64,000 bases of DNA from Pseudomonas sp. GOM7. Its GTDB lineage: Bacteria; Pseudomonadota; Gammaproteobacteria; Pseudomonadales; Pseudomonadaceae. The position numbers and the translations under genes are program-made. The notes beneath the pieces are model-generated. The model saw nothing but the letters and a program-made list of their open reading frames with translations, was not told where the DNA came from and did no database searches. Positions 1 through 8,695 of the stretch are shown piece after piece. Positions within the stretch are counted from its first letter, which is position 1. Each line of letters begins with the position of its first letter. Location: positions 4,092,001-4,156,000 of the forward strand of contig NZ_CP113519.1 of NCBI RefSeq assembly GCF_026723825.1, read 5' to 3'.

Positions 1-662
1 GGGCGCAGGCTCGGCAGCACGATGCGCAGGTAGATGGTCGGCAGGCTCGCGCCGTCCACCTGGGCGGCGCGGATGATCGACTGATCGACGCTGCGCAGCC
101 CGGCCAGGAACAACGCCATGACGAAGCCCGAGGCCTGCCACACGGCGGCGATCACCAGGCAGTAGATGACCCGATCCTGATCCACCAGCCAGTCCAGGCG
201 AAAGCCTTCCCAGCCCCAGTCGCGGAGCATCTTGTCCAGGCCGAGGCCCGGGTTGAGCAGCCACTTCCAGGCGGTGCCGGTGACGATCATCGACAGCGCC
301 ATGGGGTACAGGTAGATGGTGCGGATGAAGCCTTCACGACGGATGCGCTGATCCAGCAGCACCGCCAGCAGCACGCCGACTACCAGGCTGATGCCGATGA
401 ACAGGCCGCCGAAAACCATCAGGTTCTTGCTCGCCACCCACCAGCGGTCGTTGTCCAGCAGCCGTGCGTACTGCTGCAGGCCCACCCACTTGTAGCTGGG
501 CATGAAGCTGGAATTGGTGAACGACAGCAGCGCCGTCCACAGGATGTAGCCATAGAAACCGACCAGCACCACCAGCATGCTCGGCGCCAGCACCAGCTTG
601 GGCAGCCAGCGTTGCAGCGCGTCGAAGGGTGAAGCCTTGGCGGTTAGCGTCGTGACACTCAT
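1..662 (-). CDS. gtsB: Sugar (glucose) ABC transporter permease GtsB, 3' end cut by window edge
   Basis: This is an inner-membrane permease of the MalF/UgpA (binding-protein-dependent CUT1) type. About 220 N-terminal residues are present. A cytoplasmic N-terminus is followed by a first membrane helix at about residues 22-45, a periplasmic loop, and several more helices. Near the cut end there is an EAA-loop signature (RAAQVDGASLPTIYLRIVLP), the contact site for the ATPase. The ATG at 662 starts MSVTTLTAK. It follows gtsA on the same strand, so GtsA would be its binding protein and the second permease and ATPase should lie to the left of the window. Glucose as substrate is inferred from the neighbouring glk, edd, gap and gltRS genes. 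Confidence 0.9.
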   Translation of the reverse strand, partial: MSVTTLTAKASPFDALQRWLPKLVLAPSMLVVLVGFYGYILWTALLSFTNSSFMPSYKWVGLQQYARLLDNDRWWVASKNLMVFGGLFIGISLVVGVLLAVLLDQRIRREGFIRTIYLYPMALSMIVTGTAWKWLLNPGLGLDKMLRDWGWEGFRLDWLVDQDRVIYCLVIAAVWQASGFVMALFLAGLRSVDQSIIRAAQVDGASLPTIYLRIVLPSLR

Positions 663-749
663 CGGGCATTACCAGTGTATGGATGAATTCGGGCCGAGCG
701 CTGCCCGCGACAGCGCCAGGGCCTGTCGTGCTCGTGATGGGATAGGGAA

Positions 750-772
750 GCGGGCCTGCAGCGCAGGCCCGC
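750..772 (-). other. Intercistronic hairpin between gtsA and gtsB
   Basis: A perfect 9-bp inverted repeat, GCGGGCCTG and CAGGCCCGC with a 5-nt loop, lies just after the gtsA stop. No U-tract follows on the minus strand, so it is unlikely to be a full terminator. Hairpins at this position commonly stabilise the binding-protein message or partly attenuate the downstream permease gene. That role is inferred here. Confidence 0.5.
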
Positions 773-778
773 AGCGCC

Positions 779-2047
779 TTACTGCGCGGCCTTGATCGCC
801 GCGTAGATCTGCGCGCCCGCCTTGCTCGGGTCGGCGTTCTTGTCGGTCATGAAGTTGCTGACCACATCGAAGATCGCCCCCTGCACCGCCAGGTTGGTGG
901 CCATGCTGTGAGCCATGCTCGGCTCCAGCGTGCCGGCCTTGTCGGCCTCCTGGAAATCCTTCATGGAGGCCTGGGCACAACTGTCGAACTTGCTCATGTC
1001 CAGATCGGGGCGCACCGGGATCGAGCCCTTGTTCTCGTTGAACACGTACTGGAACTCGGGCTCCAGGGCGATGCGCGCCAGGGCACGCTGGGCGGCGATG
1101 TCGCCTTCGTCCTTGAGCTTGAACATGGCCAGGGAGTCGATGTTGTAGGTGTAGCTGCCAGCGGTGCCTGGCATCGGCACGCACTGGTAGTCCTTGCCAG
1201 CCACCTTGCCGGCGGCCGTCCACTCGCTCTTGGCCCAGTCCCCCATGATCTGCATGCCGGCCTTGCCCTCGATCACCTGCGCAGTGGCCAGGTTCCAGTC
1301 GCGTCCGGCACGGTTGTCGTCCATGTAGGTGGAGAGCTTCTTCAGCGCGGTGAACACTTCGGTCATCTGCGGGCTGGTTAGGGTCGCCTCGTCATGCTCG
1401 ACGAAGGCCTTGTGGTAGCCGTCGGCACCCATGATGCCGAGCACCAGGCCCTCGAACACGGTGCTGTCCTGCCACGGTTGGCCACCATGGGCCAGGGGCA
1501 CGAAGCCAGCGGCCTTGAGTTTGTCACCAGCGGCGTAGAGCTCGTCGAGGGTGGTCGGCGCCTTGTCGATGCCGGCCTTCTTGAACACTTCCGGGTTGAT
1601 CCACAGCCAGTTGACGCGGTGGATGTTCACCGGCACGGCGACGTAATGGCCGTCGTATTTCATGGTGTTGGCCACGGTCTTGGAGAGCAGGCCATCCCAG
1701 TTGTTGGCCTTGGCCACGTCATCCAGCGGCGCGAGCAGATCCAGCGCGCCCCACTCCTGCAGATCCGGGCCCTTGATCTGCGCCGCACCGGGCGGGTTGC
1801 CGGAGATCACCCGGGTCTTGAGTACGGTCATGGCGGCAGCGCCGGCACCACCGGCCACGGCGCTGTCCTTCCAGGTGTAGCCGTCCTTCTCCACCAGCTC
1901 ACGCAGCACCTTGACGGCGGCGGCCTCGCCACCGGAGGTCCACCAATGCACGACCTCGACCGTACCTTCGGTGTTGGCAGCCAGGGCGGAGAACGGGATC
2001 AGGGAAACGAGAGATACGGCAGCGGAGATACGCGTAATCGAGTTCAT
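779..2047 (-). CDS. gtsA: Glucose/sugar ABC transporter periplasmic binding protein GtsA
   Basis: This 422-residue protein is a cluster B (UgpB/MalE-like) solute-binding protein. A signal peptide, MNSITRISAAV...PFSALA, ends near residue 23. The mature part begins ANTEGTVEVVHWWTSGGEA, the usual start of carbohydrate-binding proteins. I chose the ATG at 2047, not the upstream in-frame ATG at 2083, because the signal peptide begins there and AAGAAAGG lies about 9 nt upstream. It should bring glucose to the GtsB-containing permease in the periplasm. An AACAACAA motif sits just ahead of the ribosome-binding site (see separate entry). Confidence 0.93.
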   Translation of the reverse strand: MNSITRISAAVSLVSLIPFSALAANTEGTVEVVHWWTSGGEAAAVKVLRELVEKDGYTWKDSAVAGGAGAAAMTVLKTRVISGNPPGAAQIKGPDLQEWGALDLLAPLDDVAKANNWDGLLSKTVANTMKYDGHYVAVPVNIHRVNWLWINPEVFKKAGIDKAPTTLDELYAAGDKLKAAGFVPLAHGGQPWQDSTVFEGLVLGIMGADGYHKAFVEHDEATLTSPQMTEVFTALKKLSTYMDDNRAGRDWNLATAQVIEGKAGMQIMGDWAKSEWTAAGKVAGKDYQCVPMPGTAGSYTYNIDSLAMFKLKDEGDIAAQRALARIALEPEFQYVFNENKGSIPVRPDLDMSKFDSCAQASMKDFQEADKAGTLEPSMAHSMATNLAVQGAIFDVVSNFMTDKNADPSKAGAQIYAAIKAAQ

Positions 2048-2061
2048 CGGAAATACCTTTC

Positions 2062-2069
2062 TTGTTGTT
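2062..2069 (-). promoter_or_regulatory. Candidate Crc/Hfq (CA) motif ahead of gtsA
   Basis: The minus strand reads AACAACAA here, matching the AAnAAnAA catabolite-activity motif bound by Hfq with Crc in pseudomonads. It ends 14 nt before the gtsA ATG and abuts the ribosome-binding site, the expected place for translational repression. The remainder of the 116-nt gap up to the neighbouring gene shows no clear sigma-70 promoter to me. Confidence 0.55.
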
Positions 2070-2163
2070 ATCCGGCAAGTCATGGCGCTTGCGTTTGGAT
2101 GGAGTGTAATCAGCCTTCGAGGGCGCTCAGGTAACGAAGCGACGCGCGAATGTCACCAGCCCG

Positions 2164-3396
2164 TTACAAAGCCGCCAGGGCACTGGCCAGGCTCGGCGCC
2201 AATGACAAATTCGGCAGTAGCACGGCCTGATAGGCGTGATAGAGGTCGGGTTTGCCCGCCCAGATACTCCCTGCCGGGCGGTTGTCGCTGTCCAGCTCGT
2301 GATGCCAGCTACCGCCTTGCAGGTCGATGAAGTGGCGCGCGGCGAACTCCCAAAACTGTCGATACCAACGCTCGTAGTCGGCCTCGCCGGTGCGTCGCAG
2401 CAAGGCCGCAGCCGCCGCGATGGCCTCGGCCTGCACCCAGTGCAGACGCGCACGCACCACAGGCCGCGCCTGCCAGTCCAGGCTATAGACCAGCCCCGGC
2501 GTGCCGTCGGCCTGCCAGGCAGCGCGACTGGCGCTGGCGAACAGGCCACGGGCGTCCGTCAGCAGCCAATCGGGCGCGACCAGCCCGGCGCGCAGCAAGG
2601 CCGCTTCCAGATGCAGCAGCAGGCGCGCCCACTCGAAGCTGTGGCCCGGCGTGCTGCCGTAGGGGCGGAAGGGGTCGGCACGGTTGTCGGCGTTGTATTC
2701 CGGCAACGGCTGCCAGTGGCGGTCGAAATGTTCGACCACCACATGGCCGCTGGCCACGGCATGAGCATGGATCAGCCGCTCGGCGATGCGCAGGGCGCGC
2801 TGCAGCCACAGGGCATCGCCGGTGACATCGGCCAGGGCGAGAAAGGCCTCCACGCCATGCATGTTGCTGTTGGCACCGCGATAGGCCTCTTCCTGCGTCC
2901 AATTGCGGCTGAAGCTTTCGCGCAGGGTGCCCTCCTCCTCGCTCCAGAAATGCCCTTCGAGCACTGCGATGGCCTCGGCCAACAGCGCCTCGGCGCCAGG
3001 CCGCTGAGCCACCCGTGCGGAGCTGGCAGCCAGGGCGACGAAAGCATGCAGGTAGGCGCTCTTGTCGCCGCTGCGGCGGGCATCGGCGAACCAGCCGCCA
3101 TGCACCTCGTCACGCAGCGCCCCGCATAACGCCGCGATGCCGTGGTCGACCAGATGGGCATGGCCGGGCAGCCCCTGGATATGCGCCAAGGCGAAGCAAT
3201 GGGTCATGCGCGTGGTGTGGATCAGCTCGGCGCAGGCGTCGGCCGGCAAGTTGCCGCGCTCATCGAGGGCGGCGAAGCCCTGTTCGACGCGCGCGGCCCT
3301 GGCGAAGGCCAACAGGCGCTGGCCTTCGGCGTCCAGCCAGGCCCGGTGGCGGGCTTTGCTCAGCCAGCTCGTGGCGGGCAGTTCAGGCAGGTTCAT
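2164..3396 (-). CDS. AGE-family sugar epimerase/isomerase
   Basis: A 410-residue protein of the N-acylglucosamine 2-epimerase (AGE) superfamily, the (alpha/alpha)6-barrel group that includes cellobiose epimerase, mannose isomerase and sulfoquinovose isomerase. Supporting motifs are the repeated helix pairs, RMTHCFALAH near residue 50, GANSNMHGVEAFLAL in the middle, TPGHSFEWARLLLHL and the C-terminal GSWHHELDSDNRP, which supply the conserved histidines. I chose the ATG at 3396 (MNLPELPATSW) because the upstream extension has no family similarity. Its place between gtsA and gltS suggests it converts an alternative hexose such as mannose to a form entering this pathway. The substrate is inference. 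Confidence 0.8.
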   Translation of the reverse strand: MNLPELPATSWLSKARHRAWLDAEGQRLLAFARAARVEQGFAALDERGNLPADACAELIHTTRMTHCFALAHIQGLPGHAHLVDHGIAALCGALRDEVHGGWFADARRSGDKSAYLHAFVALAASSARVAQRPGAEALLAEAIAVLEGHFWSEEEGTLRESFSRNWTQEEAYRGANSNMHGVEAFLALADVTGDALWLQRALRIAERLIHAHAVASGHVVVEHFDRHWQPLPEYNADNRADPFRPYGSTPGHSFEWARLLLHLEAALLRAGLVAPDWLLTDARGLFASASRAAWQADGTPGLVYSLDWQARPVVRARLHWVQAEAIAAAAALLRRTGEADYERWYRQFWEFAARHFIDLQGGSWHHELDSDNRPAGSIWAGKPDLYHAYQAVLLPNLSLAPSLASALAAL

Positions 3397-3444
3397 GGCA
3401 GTGACTCCAGACTCATGGCAAACACCCGGGTTACGCCTTGGGCT

Positions 3445-3492
3445 AACCCAGGCTACGAAACGACGACACCTGCGCTCACCGTAGCCTGGGTT
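3445..3492. repeat. Palindromic intergenic repeat
   Basis: Arms AACCCAGGCTACG (3445-3457) and CGTAGCCTGGGTT (3480-3492) are exact reverse complements separated by 22 nt. The right arm runs on as TGAGCGCAGCGATA. This motif resembles a dispersed intergenic repeat I recognise from many pseudomonads. It lies in the 169-bp gap between the epimerase and gltS, and no gene is seen there. Confidence 0.6.
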
Positions 3493-3565
3493 GAGCGCAG
3501 CGATATCCGGGAACCCACTGGCGCCAACGTATCGCCCGAACGAAGCCCACACCTGCTGCAGGCAG

Positions 3566-5023
3566 TCACTCCACCGAACGCGGCAACTGCAGGGTCACCC
3601 GCAGGCCACCTTCGCGCAGGTTCTGCAGGCTCACCTCGCCGCCATGGCTGTGAGCGATATTGCGTGCGATGCCCAGCCCCAGGCCGTAGCCCTGCTGCTG
3701 CCCAGCCAGGCGGAAATGCGGCTCGAACACCTGTTCCAGACGCTGTTCGGGCACCCCTGGGCCGTCGTCATCGACGTGCAGCACATAGGCCTGGGCATCG
3801 TCCTCGACATGCAGGTGGGCGCTGTGGCCGTACTTGAGCGCGTTGTCGATCAGGTTGCCGATGCAGCGCCGTAGCGCCAGGGGCTTGCCCGGGTAGGCAG
3901 CCTGGGCCTGGCCATGCACCGTCACCTGGCCCGTCCCCGTTGGCGCCAGGTAGGGTTCGACCAGGCAATGCAGCAACTGGTTGAGATCCACCGGCTCGAT
4001 GTTCTCGTGGATGTCGGTGTCCTTGACGCATTGCAGCGCGCCCTTGACCAGCAGTTCCAGCTCGTCCAGATCGCGGCCGAACTTGGCTTGTAGCGCCTCG
4101 TCCTCCAGCAGCTCGACCCGCAGACGCAGGCGCGTGATGGGGGTGCGCAGGTCGTGGGAAATGGCGCTGAACAGTTGCGCACGCTCGGTCAGGTAACGGC
4201 TGATGCGCTCGCGCATGGCATTGAAGGCGCGGCTCACCTCCACCACCTCGCGCCCACCGCCCTCGGCCACCGGCTCCACCTCGGCGCCCAGCGACATGTG
4301 CCGCGCCGCCCGCGCCAGACGCTTGAGCGGCCGGCTCTGCCAATGCACAAGCAGGCCGATGAACAGCAGCAAGAAGGCGCTGCTGAAGAGCATGAACCAG
4401 AGTTGCTGGGCCGGCAGCACCGGCTCCTCCAGACTGGTGTAGGGCTCGGGCAGCAGCGAGGCGATATACAGCCATTCGCCGGGGGCTAGCTGCATCTGGG
4501 TGACCAGCACCGGCGGTTTGACCGGCTCCAGGGTCAGCGCGTAATGCGCCCAGGAGCGTGGTAGCTCTTCGAGCTTGAGACCGCCATTGAAGATCAGCAG
4601 GTCGTCCGGGCTGACGAAGTTCACCGAGATGTCCGCACTGCCGCCCAGCGAAGCGTGCAGCACCTCGCTCACCGCCTCGGTCACCGCCTGCTTGCGTGGC
4701 GTGGCCGGCAGCAGCTTCATCTGCAGGGGACGATCATTGAGGCTGACCACGAAGCGCGTGCCGCCCATGCTGCGCAACTGGTCGAGCACCAGCGGCCGAT
4801 AGGCCACCGGCAACGAGCGGAAGTAACGCACGCTGGCCGACATCGAATGAGCCAGGCTGCGCGCAGCGGTGACCAGGCCTTCGAGCTGGGTGGCGCGCAA
4901 CTGCGACAGCCAGATGGCGCTGGACAGCGCCTGTGCCACCAGCACTGCGAGCAGGGTCAGCAGCAGCATGCGCCCCAGCAGCGAACGCGGAATCGGCAAC
5001 AGCCGCCGCCACTCAGCGCGCAT
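3566..5023 (-). CDS. gltS: Sensor histidine kinase GltS (GtrS type)
   Basis: A 485-residue membrane histidine kinase. Numbered from the ATG at 5023, transmembrane segments lie near residues 15-38 and 208-228 and enclose a periplasmic sensor region. A HAMP-like linker follows, then the H box SHDLRTPITRLRLR with phosphoacceptor His290, the N box NLIDNALKYG, and the ATP-binding DDGPGVP and GLGLGIARNIA motifs. The start overlaps the gltR stop by 11 nt, so the two are translationally coupled. An earlier ATG at 5065 would overlap by 53 nt. Partners of this type sense gluconate/2-ketogluconate and control glucose uptake genes. The ligand is not visible in the sequence. Confidence 0.88.
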   Translation of the reverse strand: MRAEWRRLLPIPRSLLGRMLLLTLLAVLVAQALSSAIWLSQLRATQLEGLVTAARSLAHSMSASVRYFRSLPVAYRPLVLDQLRSMGGTRFVVSLNDRPLQMKLLPATPRKQAVTEAVSEVLHASLGGSADISVNFVSPDDLLIFNGGLKLEELPRSWAHYALTLEPVKPPVLVTQMQLAPGEWLYIASLLPEPYTSLEEPVLPAQQLWFMLFSSAFLLLFIGLLVHWQSRPLKRLARAARHMSLGAEVEPVAEGGGREVVEVSRAFNAMRERISRYLTERAQLFSAISHDLRTPITRLRLRVELLEDEALQAKFGRDLDELELLVKGALQCVKDTDIHENIEPVDLNQLLHCLVEPYLAPTGTGQVTVHGQAQAAYPGKPLALRRCIGNLIDNALKYGHSAHLHVEDDAQAYVLHVDDDGPGVPEQRLEQVFEPHFRLAGQQQGYGLGLGIARNIAHSHGGEVSLQNLREGGLRVTLQLPRSVE

Positions 5024-5747
5024 GGCCGGCCTGGGCGGTGACCGTTGCGGCCAACTGGTAACCACTGCCGCGTACGGTGCGGATCAACCGTGGCGGCTTG
5101 TCGGTGTCGCGCAGACGCTGGCGCAGGCGACTGACGGCCATGTCGACGACGCGCTCCAGCGGCATCATCTCGCGGCCACGAGTGGCGTTGCCGATGGTGT
5201 CGCGGTCGAGAATCTGTTGCGGATGATCGAGAAACAGCTTGAGCAAGGCAAAGTCGGCGCCGGAGAGCAACACCTCCTCGCCATCGAGGTGGAACAGGCG
5301 GTGACTGACCATGTCCAGGCGCCACTCATCGAAGGCCAGCACCTCGGGGGCCCGCTCCTGGGCGAAGTGCACCCGGCGCAGCAGGGCCTTGATCCGCGCC
5401 AGTAGCTCACGCGGGCTGAAGGGCTTGCCGAGGTAATCATCGGCGCCCAGCTCCAGGCCGATCACCCGGTCGGCCTCGTCGGAGCTGGCGGTAAGCATGA
5501 TGATCGGCACCTGGGCGAAACGCCCGTGCGCGCGCGTCCAACGGCACAGGCTGAAGCCGTCTTCGTCGGGCAGCATCACATCGAGAATCAGCAAGTCCGC
5601 GCCGCCCTCCTCCAGCGCCTGACGAAAGCCGGCGCCATCGGCCACGCTGCGCACCTGCAGGCCGGCGCGGCCCAGGTAGGTTTGCAGCAACTCGCGGATT
5701 TCCTGGTCGTCGTCGACCAGCAGGATGGATTTTCCGGTCGGGCTCAC
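5013..5747 (-). CDS. gltR: Two-component response regulator GltR (OmpR/PhoB family)
   Basis: A 244-residue protein with an N-terminal receiver domain: acidic D12-D14, phosphoacceptor D56 in LILDVMLPDEDG, T86 and K108 in GKPF. A C-terminal winged-helix DNA-binding domain follows (about residues 140-235, ending TVRGSGYQLAATV). Translation most likely begins at the GTG at 5747, with AAGGA 8 nt upstream; the longer upstream frame has no family similarity. It pairs with the kinase whose gene overlaps its 3' end. Regulators of this cluster control gtsABCD, oprB and the edd/gap genes. That role is inferred from context. Confidence 0.88.
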   Translation of the reverse strand: MSPTGKSILLVDDDQEIRELLQTYLGRAGLQVRSVADGAGFRQALEEGGADLLILDVMLPDEDGFSLCRWTRAHGRFAQVPIIMLTASSDEADRVIGLELGADDYLGKPFSPRELLARIKALLRRVHFAQERAPEVLAFDEWRLDMVSHRLFHLDGEEVLLSGADFALLKLFLDHPQQILDRDTIGNATRGREMMPLERVVDMAVSRLRQRLRDTDKPPRLIRTVRGSGYQLAATVTAQAGHAR

Positions 5748-5764
5748 ATCGATAGTCCTTGATC

Positions 5765-5772
5765 TTGTTGTT
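5765..5772 (-). promoter_or_regulatory. Candidate Crc/Hfq (CA) motif ahead of gltR
   Basis: AACAACAA on the minus strand, 17 nt before the gltR GTG start and just upstream of its AAGGA ribosome-binding site. It lies within CTTGTTGTTAT (plus strand), an 11-mer also found upstream of gtsA. Confidence 0.5.
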
Positions 5773-5790
5773 ATGCAACGCCGCGTGCAG

Positions 5791-6759
5791 CTATCGCCTG
5801 CGCGCCAGATGCTGCTCCGCCGCCACACCAGCACCCATCAGCCCCGGATACTCGGCCGTCACCAGCCACACCGGCAAGCCGTCGAAATAATCGCTCATGC
5901 AGCCCTTGTCGCGCAGGCAGCGGGAAAAGCCGCTGGCCAGGAAGAATTCGGCGAAGCGCGGCACCATGCCGCCGGCGATATACACGCCACCGCGCGCGCC
6001 CAGGGTCAGCACGTTGTTGCCGGCCACCCGTCCCAGCAGGCAGCAGAAGGTTTCCAGCACGCTGGCTGCCAGCGCGTCGCCCTCCAGAGCCGCGCCGGTA
6101 ATCTGCGCGGCACTGTGCAACAGCGGCGGCTGGCCGTCCACCGTGCAGGTAGCGCGGTACAGCGCCAGCAGGCCATTGCCGCTGAGCGCGCCGGCCTCGG
6201 CGCTGACATGCCCGAGCTGGTCATGCAGCGCCTGCCAGATCTGTGCCTCGCGTGCTGAGCCCACCGGCAGGTCGACATGCCCGCCCTCGCCCGGTAGCGC
6301 ATGCCAGCCGCCACCCGGCAGCTCCAGCAGGGTGCCGACACCCAGGCCGGTGCCCGCACCGATCACCACACGCGGACGACCAGGCTCGGCCACGCCCGAG
6401 CAGACGCTGATGCGCTCATCGTCGCGCAAACAGGTCATGCCCAGGGCCATGGCCGAAAAGTCGTTGATCAGCAGCAACTCGCGCACCTGCAGCTCGGCGC
6501 AGAAGGCCGCACGACTGATGCGCCAGGCATTGTTGGTAAAGCGAAACGGATCGATCTCCACCGGCCCGGCGCAGGCCAGGCAGACGGTCTGTACCTCCCC
6601 CGGCGCCAGCCCCACGGCGGCCATGTAGGCGGCCACGGCCAGCTCCGGCGTGGCATGCTCGGCCGTGGCCGATACCCTCACGGCCTCGATACGGCCATCG
6701 CGCCACAGGGCGAAACGCGCGTTGGTGCCGCCGACATCGCCGACCAGCACCAGGCTCAT
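5791..6759 (-). CDS. glk: Glucokinase
   Basis: A 322-residue ROK-independent (E. coli Glk-type) glucokinase that phosphorylates cytoplasmic glucose to glucose 6-phosphate. The N-terminus LVLVGDVGGTNARFALW is the phosphate-1 ATP-binding motif. LLINDFSAMALG carries the catalytic Asp. VVIGAGTGLGVG is the phosphate-2 loop, followed by PGEGGHVDLPVG. Its ATG overlaps the edd stop codon in the form ATGA, so the two are translationally coupled. Length fits the family, about 320 residues. Confidence 0.95.
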   Translation of the reverse strand: MSLVLVGDVGGTNARFALWRDGRIEAVRVSATAEHATPELAVAAYMAAVGLAPGEVQTVCLACAGPVEIDPFRFTNNAWRISRAAFCAELQVRELLLINDFSAMALGMTCLRDDERISVCSGVAEPGRPRVVIGAGTGLGVGTLLELPGGGWHALPGEGGHVDLPVGSAREAQIWQALHDQLGHVSAEAGALSGNGLLALYRATCTVDGQPPLLHSAAQITGAALEGDALAASVLETFCCLLGRVAGNNVLTLGARGGVYIAGGMVPRFAEFFLASGFSRCLRDKGCMSDYFDGLPVWLVTAEYPGLMGAGVAAEQHLARRR

Positions 6760-8585
6760 CGCAGCGACTCCAGTTCCGCCGTGAAGGCACTGGCGCCCTG
6801 CTCCGCCGGGCTGAAGGCGGCGCGCATGAAGGCGAACAGCTCACGCCCGCAACCGACGCCGGTGCCCTGCGGGCGCGGTGCCAGCTCGCGGGCGGCCCAG
6901 TCGGCCTCATCCACCAGCACCTGCAGGTGCCCGGTCACGCCATCGACACGAATCAGATCACCGTCGCGCACCTTGGCCAGCGGCCCGCCGTCCCAGGCTT
7001 CCGGGCTGACGTGAATGGCCGCCGGCACCTTGCCCGATGCCCCGGACATGCGCCCGTCGGTGACCAGCGCCACCTGAAAGCCACGATCCTGCAGCACACC
7101 CAGGTAGGGCGTGAGCTTGTGCAGCTCGGGCATGCCATTGGCTTTCGGCCCCTGGAAGCGCACCACGGCGACGAAGTCGCGTTCCAGCTCACCGGCCTTG
7201 AAGGCATCGGCCAGCTCGGCCTGAGTCTCGAACACCCGCGCCGGCGCCTCGACCACCTGATGCTCCGGCGCCACCGCCGACACCTTGGCCACACCGCTGC
7301 CCAGATTGCCCGTCAGCACGCGCAACCCGCCTTCAGCCGAGAAGGCCTCGGTCGCGCCGCGCAGGATAGTGCGATCCAGGCTCTGCGCCGGGCCTTCGCG
7401 CCAGACCAGGCGGCCATCATCGAGGAAGGGTTCCTGGGTGTAGCGCGCCAGGCCGGGGCCGGCCACGGTATGCACGTCCTCGTGCAGCAGACCGGCTTCG
7501 AGCAGGGTACGCACCATGAAGGGCACGCCACCGCTGGCATGGAAGTGGTTCACGTCGGCCTGGCCGTTGGGGTAGACCTTGGCCAGGGTCGGGGTCACGG
7601 CGGAGATATCCGCCATATCCTGCCAGGTCAGGTGAATACCGGCAGCACGGGCGAACGCGGGGATATGCAGGGTGTGGTTGGTCGAGCCGCCCGTGGCGTT
7701 GAGCGCTACCACCGAGTTGACGATGGCCTTCTCATCGATGATCCGGCACAGCGGCGTGTACTCGCCGCCCTGGCGGGTCAGACGCACCACCTGGCGCGCG
7801 GCCTCGGCGGTCAGCGCGTCACGCAGCGGCGTGTAGGGGTTGACGAAGGACGAGCCCGGCAGGTGCAGGCCCATGATTTCCATGACCACCTGATTGGTGT
7901 TGGCGGTGCCGTAGAAGGTGCAGGTGCCGGGGCTGTGGTAGGACTTCATCTCCGATTCCAGCAGCTCTTCGCGGCTCGCCTTGCCCTCGGCGTAGAGCTG
8001 GCGCACGGCGGCCTTTTCCTTGTTGGGGATGCCCGACGGCATCGGTCCGCCCGGCACGAAGATCATCGGCAGATGGCCGAAGCGCAGCGCGCCGATCATC
8101 AGCCCCGGCACGATCTTGTCGCAGATGCCCAGCAGCATCGCCGCATCGAACATGTTGTGCGACAGCGCCACGGCGGTGGACATGGCGATCACCTCGCGGC
8201 TGGCCAGGCTCAGCTCCATGCCCGGCTCGCCCTGGGTCACGCCATCGCACATGGCCGGCACGCCACCGGCCACCTGGCCGACCGAGCCCACTTCGCGCAG
8301 CGCCTGCTTGATCATCTGCGGGTAGTGCTCGTAGGGCTGGTGCGCCGAGAGCATGTCGTTGTAGGCGGTGACGATGCCGACGTTGGCCTCGTTCATCAGG
8401 CGCAGGCGCTGCTTGTCGCCAGCGGAATTGCAGCCCGCCACGCCGTGGGCGAAGTTGGCGCACTGCAGGGTGCCACGGTGCGGGCCCTGGCTGTCGGCGG
8501 CAGCCATCTGCGCCAGGTAACGCGCGCGGGTCGCAGAGCTACGGGCAATGAGGCGCTCGGTGACCTCAAGAATGCGGGGATGCAT
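6756..8585 (-). CDS. edd: 6-Phosphogluconate dehydratase (Entner-Doudoroff)
   Basis: A 609-residue member of the IlvD/Edd dehydratase family. It converts 6-phosphogluconate to 2-keto-3-deoxy-6-phosphogluconate using a [4Fe-4S] cluster. Recognisable blocks are the cysteine-containing QCANFAHGVAGCNSAG near residue 60, VGIVTAYNDMLSAHQP, GVPAMCDGVTQGEPGMELS, LGICDKIVPG and GRMSGASGKVPAAIHVSPE. It is the first gene of edd-glk and is divergent from gap, sharing a 128-bp control region that contains palindromes. TGGAG lies ahead of the ATG. Confidence 0.97.
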   Translation of the reverse strand: MHPRILEVTERLIARSSATRARYLAQMAAADSQGPHRGTLQCANFAHGVAGCNSAGDKQRLRLMNEANVGIVTAYNDMLSAHQPYEHYPQMIKQALREVGSVGQVAGGVPAMCDGVTQGEPGMELSLASREVIAMSTAVALSHNMFDAAMLLGICDKIVPGLMIGALRFGHLPMIFVPGGPMPSGIPNKEKAAVRQLYAEGKASREELLESEMKSYHSPGTCTFYGTANTNQVVMEIMGLHLPGSSFVNPYTPLRDALTAEAARQVVRLTRQGGEYTPLCRIIDEKAIVNSVVALNATGGSTNHTLHIPAFARAAGIHLTWQDMADISAVTPTLAKVYPNGQADVNHFHASGGVPFMVRTLLEAGLLHEDVHTVAGPGLARYTQEPFLDDGRLVWREGPAQSLDRTILRGATEAFSAEGGLRVLTGNLGSGVAKVSAVAPEHQVVEAPARVFETQAELADAFKAGELERDFVAVVRFQGPKANGMPELHKLTPYLGVLQDRGFQVALVTDGRMSGASGKVPAAIHVSPEAWDGGPLAKVRDGDLIRVDGVTGHLQVLVDEADWAARELAPRPQGTGVGCGRELFAFMRAAFSPAEQGASAFTAELESLR

Positions 8586-8621
8586 GGTTTCGACTCCAGG
8601 CTATCGAACAGCCATTAAATT

Positions 8622-8639
8622 GTATTTTTATCAAAATAC
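8622..8639. promoter_or_regulatory. Candidate operator palindrome in the edd promoter region
   Basis: GTATTTT (8622-8628) and AAAATAC (8633-8639) form a perfect inverted repeat around TATC, about 40 bp upstream of edd in the divergent edd/gap region. An RpiR-type regulator such as HexR is the expected binder in this position, but the match to its TTGT-N7/8-ACAA consensus is incomplete. Confidence 0.45.
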
Positions 8640-8681
8640 TGACATTCAAAGCGCTTGATTTCTAGTCTCATGGGAATAATC

Positions 8682-8695
8682 TTGTTTTAAAACAA
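8682..8695. promoter_or_regulatory. Candidate HexR operator ahead of gap
   Basis: TTGTTTTAAAACAA is a perfect 14-bp palindrome with TTGT and ACAA ends. It resembles the HexR half-sites but has 6, not 7-8, central bases. It starts immediately downstream of a weak promoter candidate (TTGATT at 8655-8660, 16 nt, TAATCT at 8677-8682), where a repressor would block transcription of gap. Confidence 0.5.
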
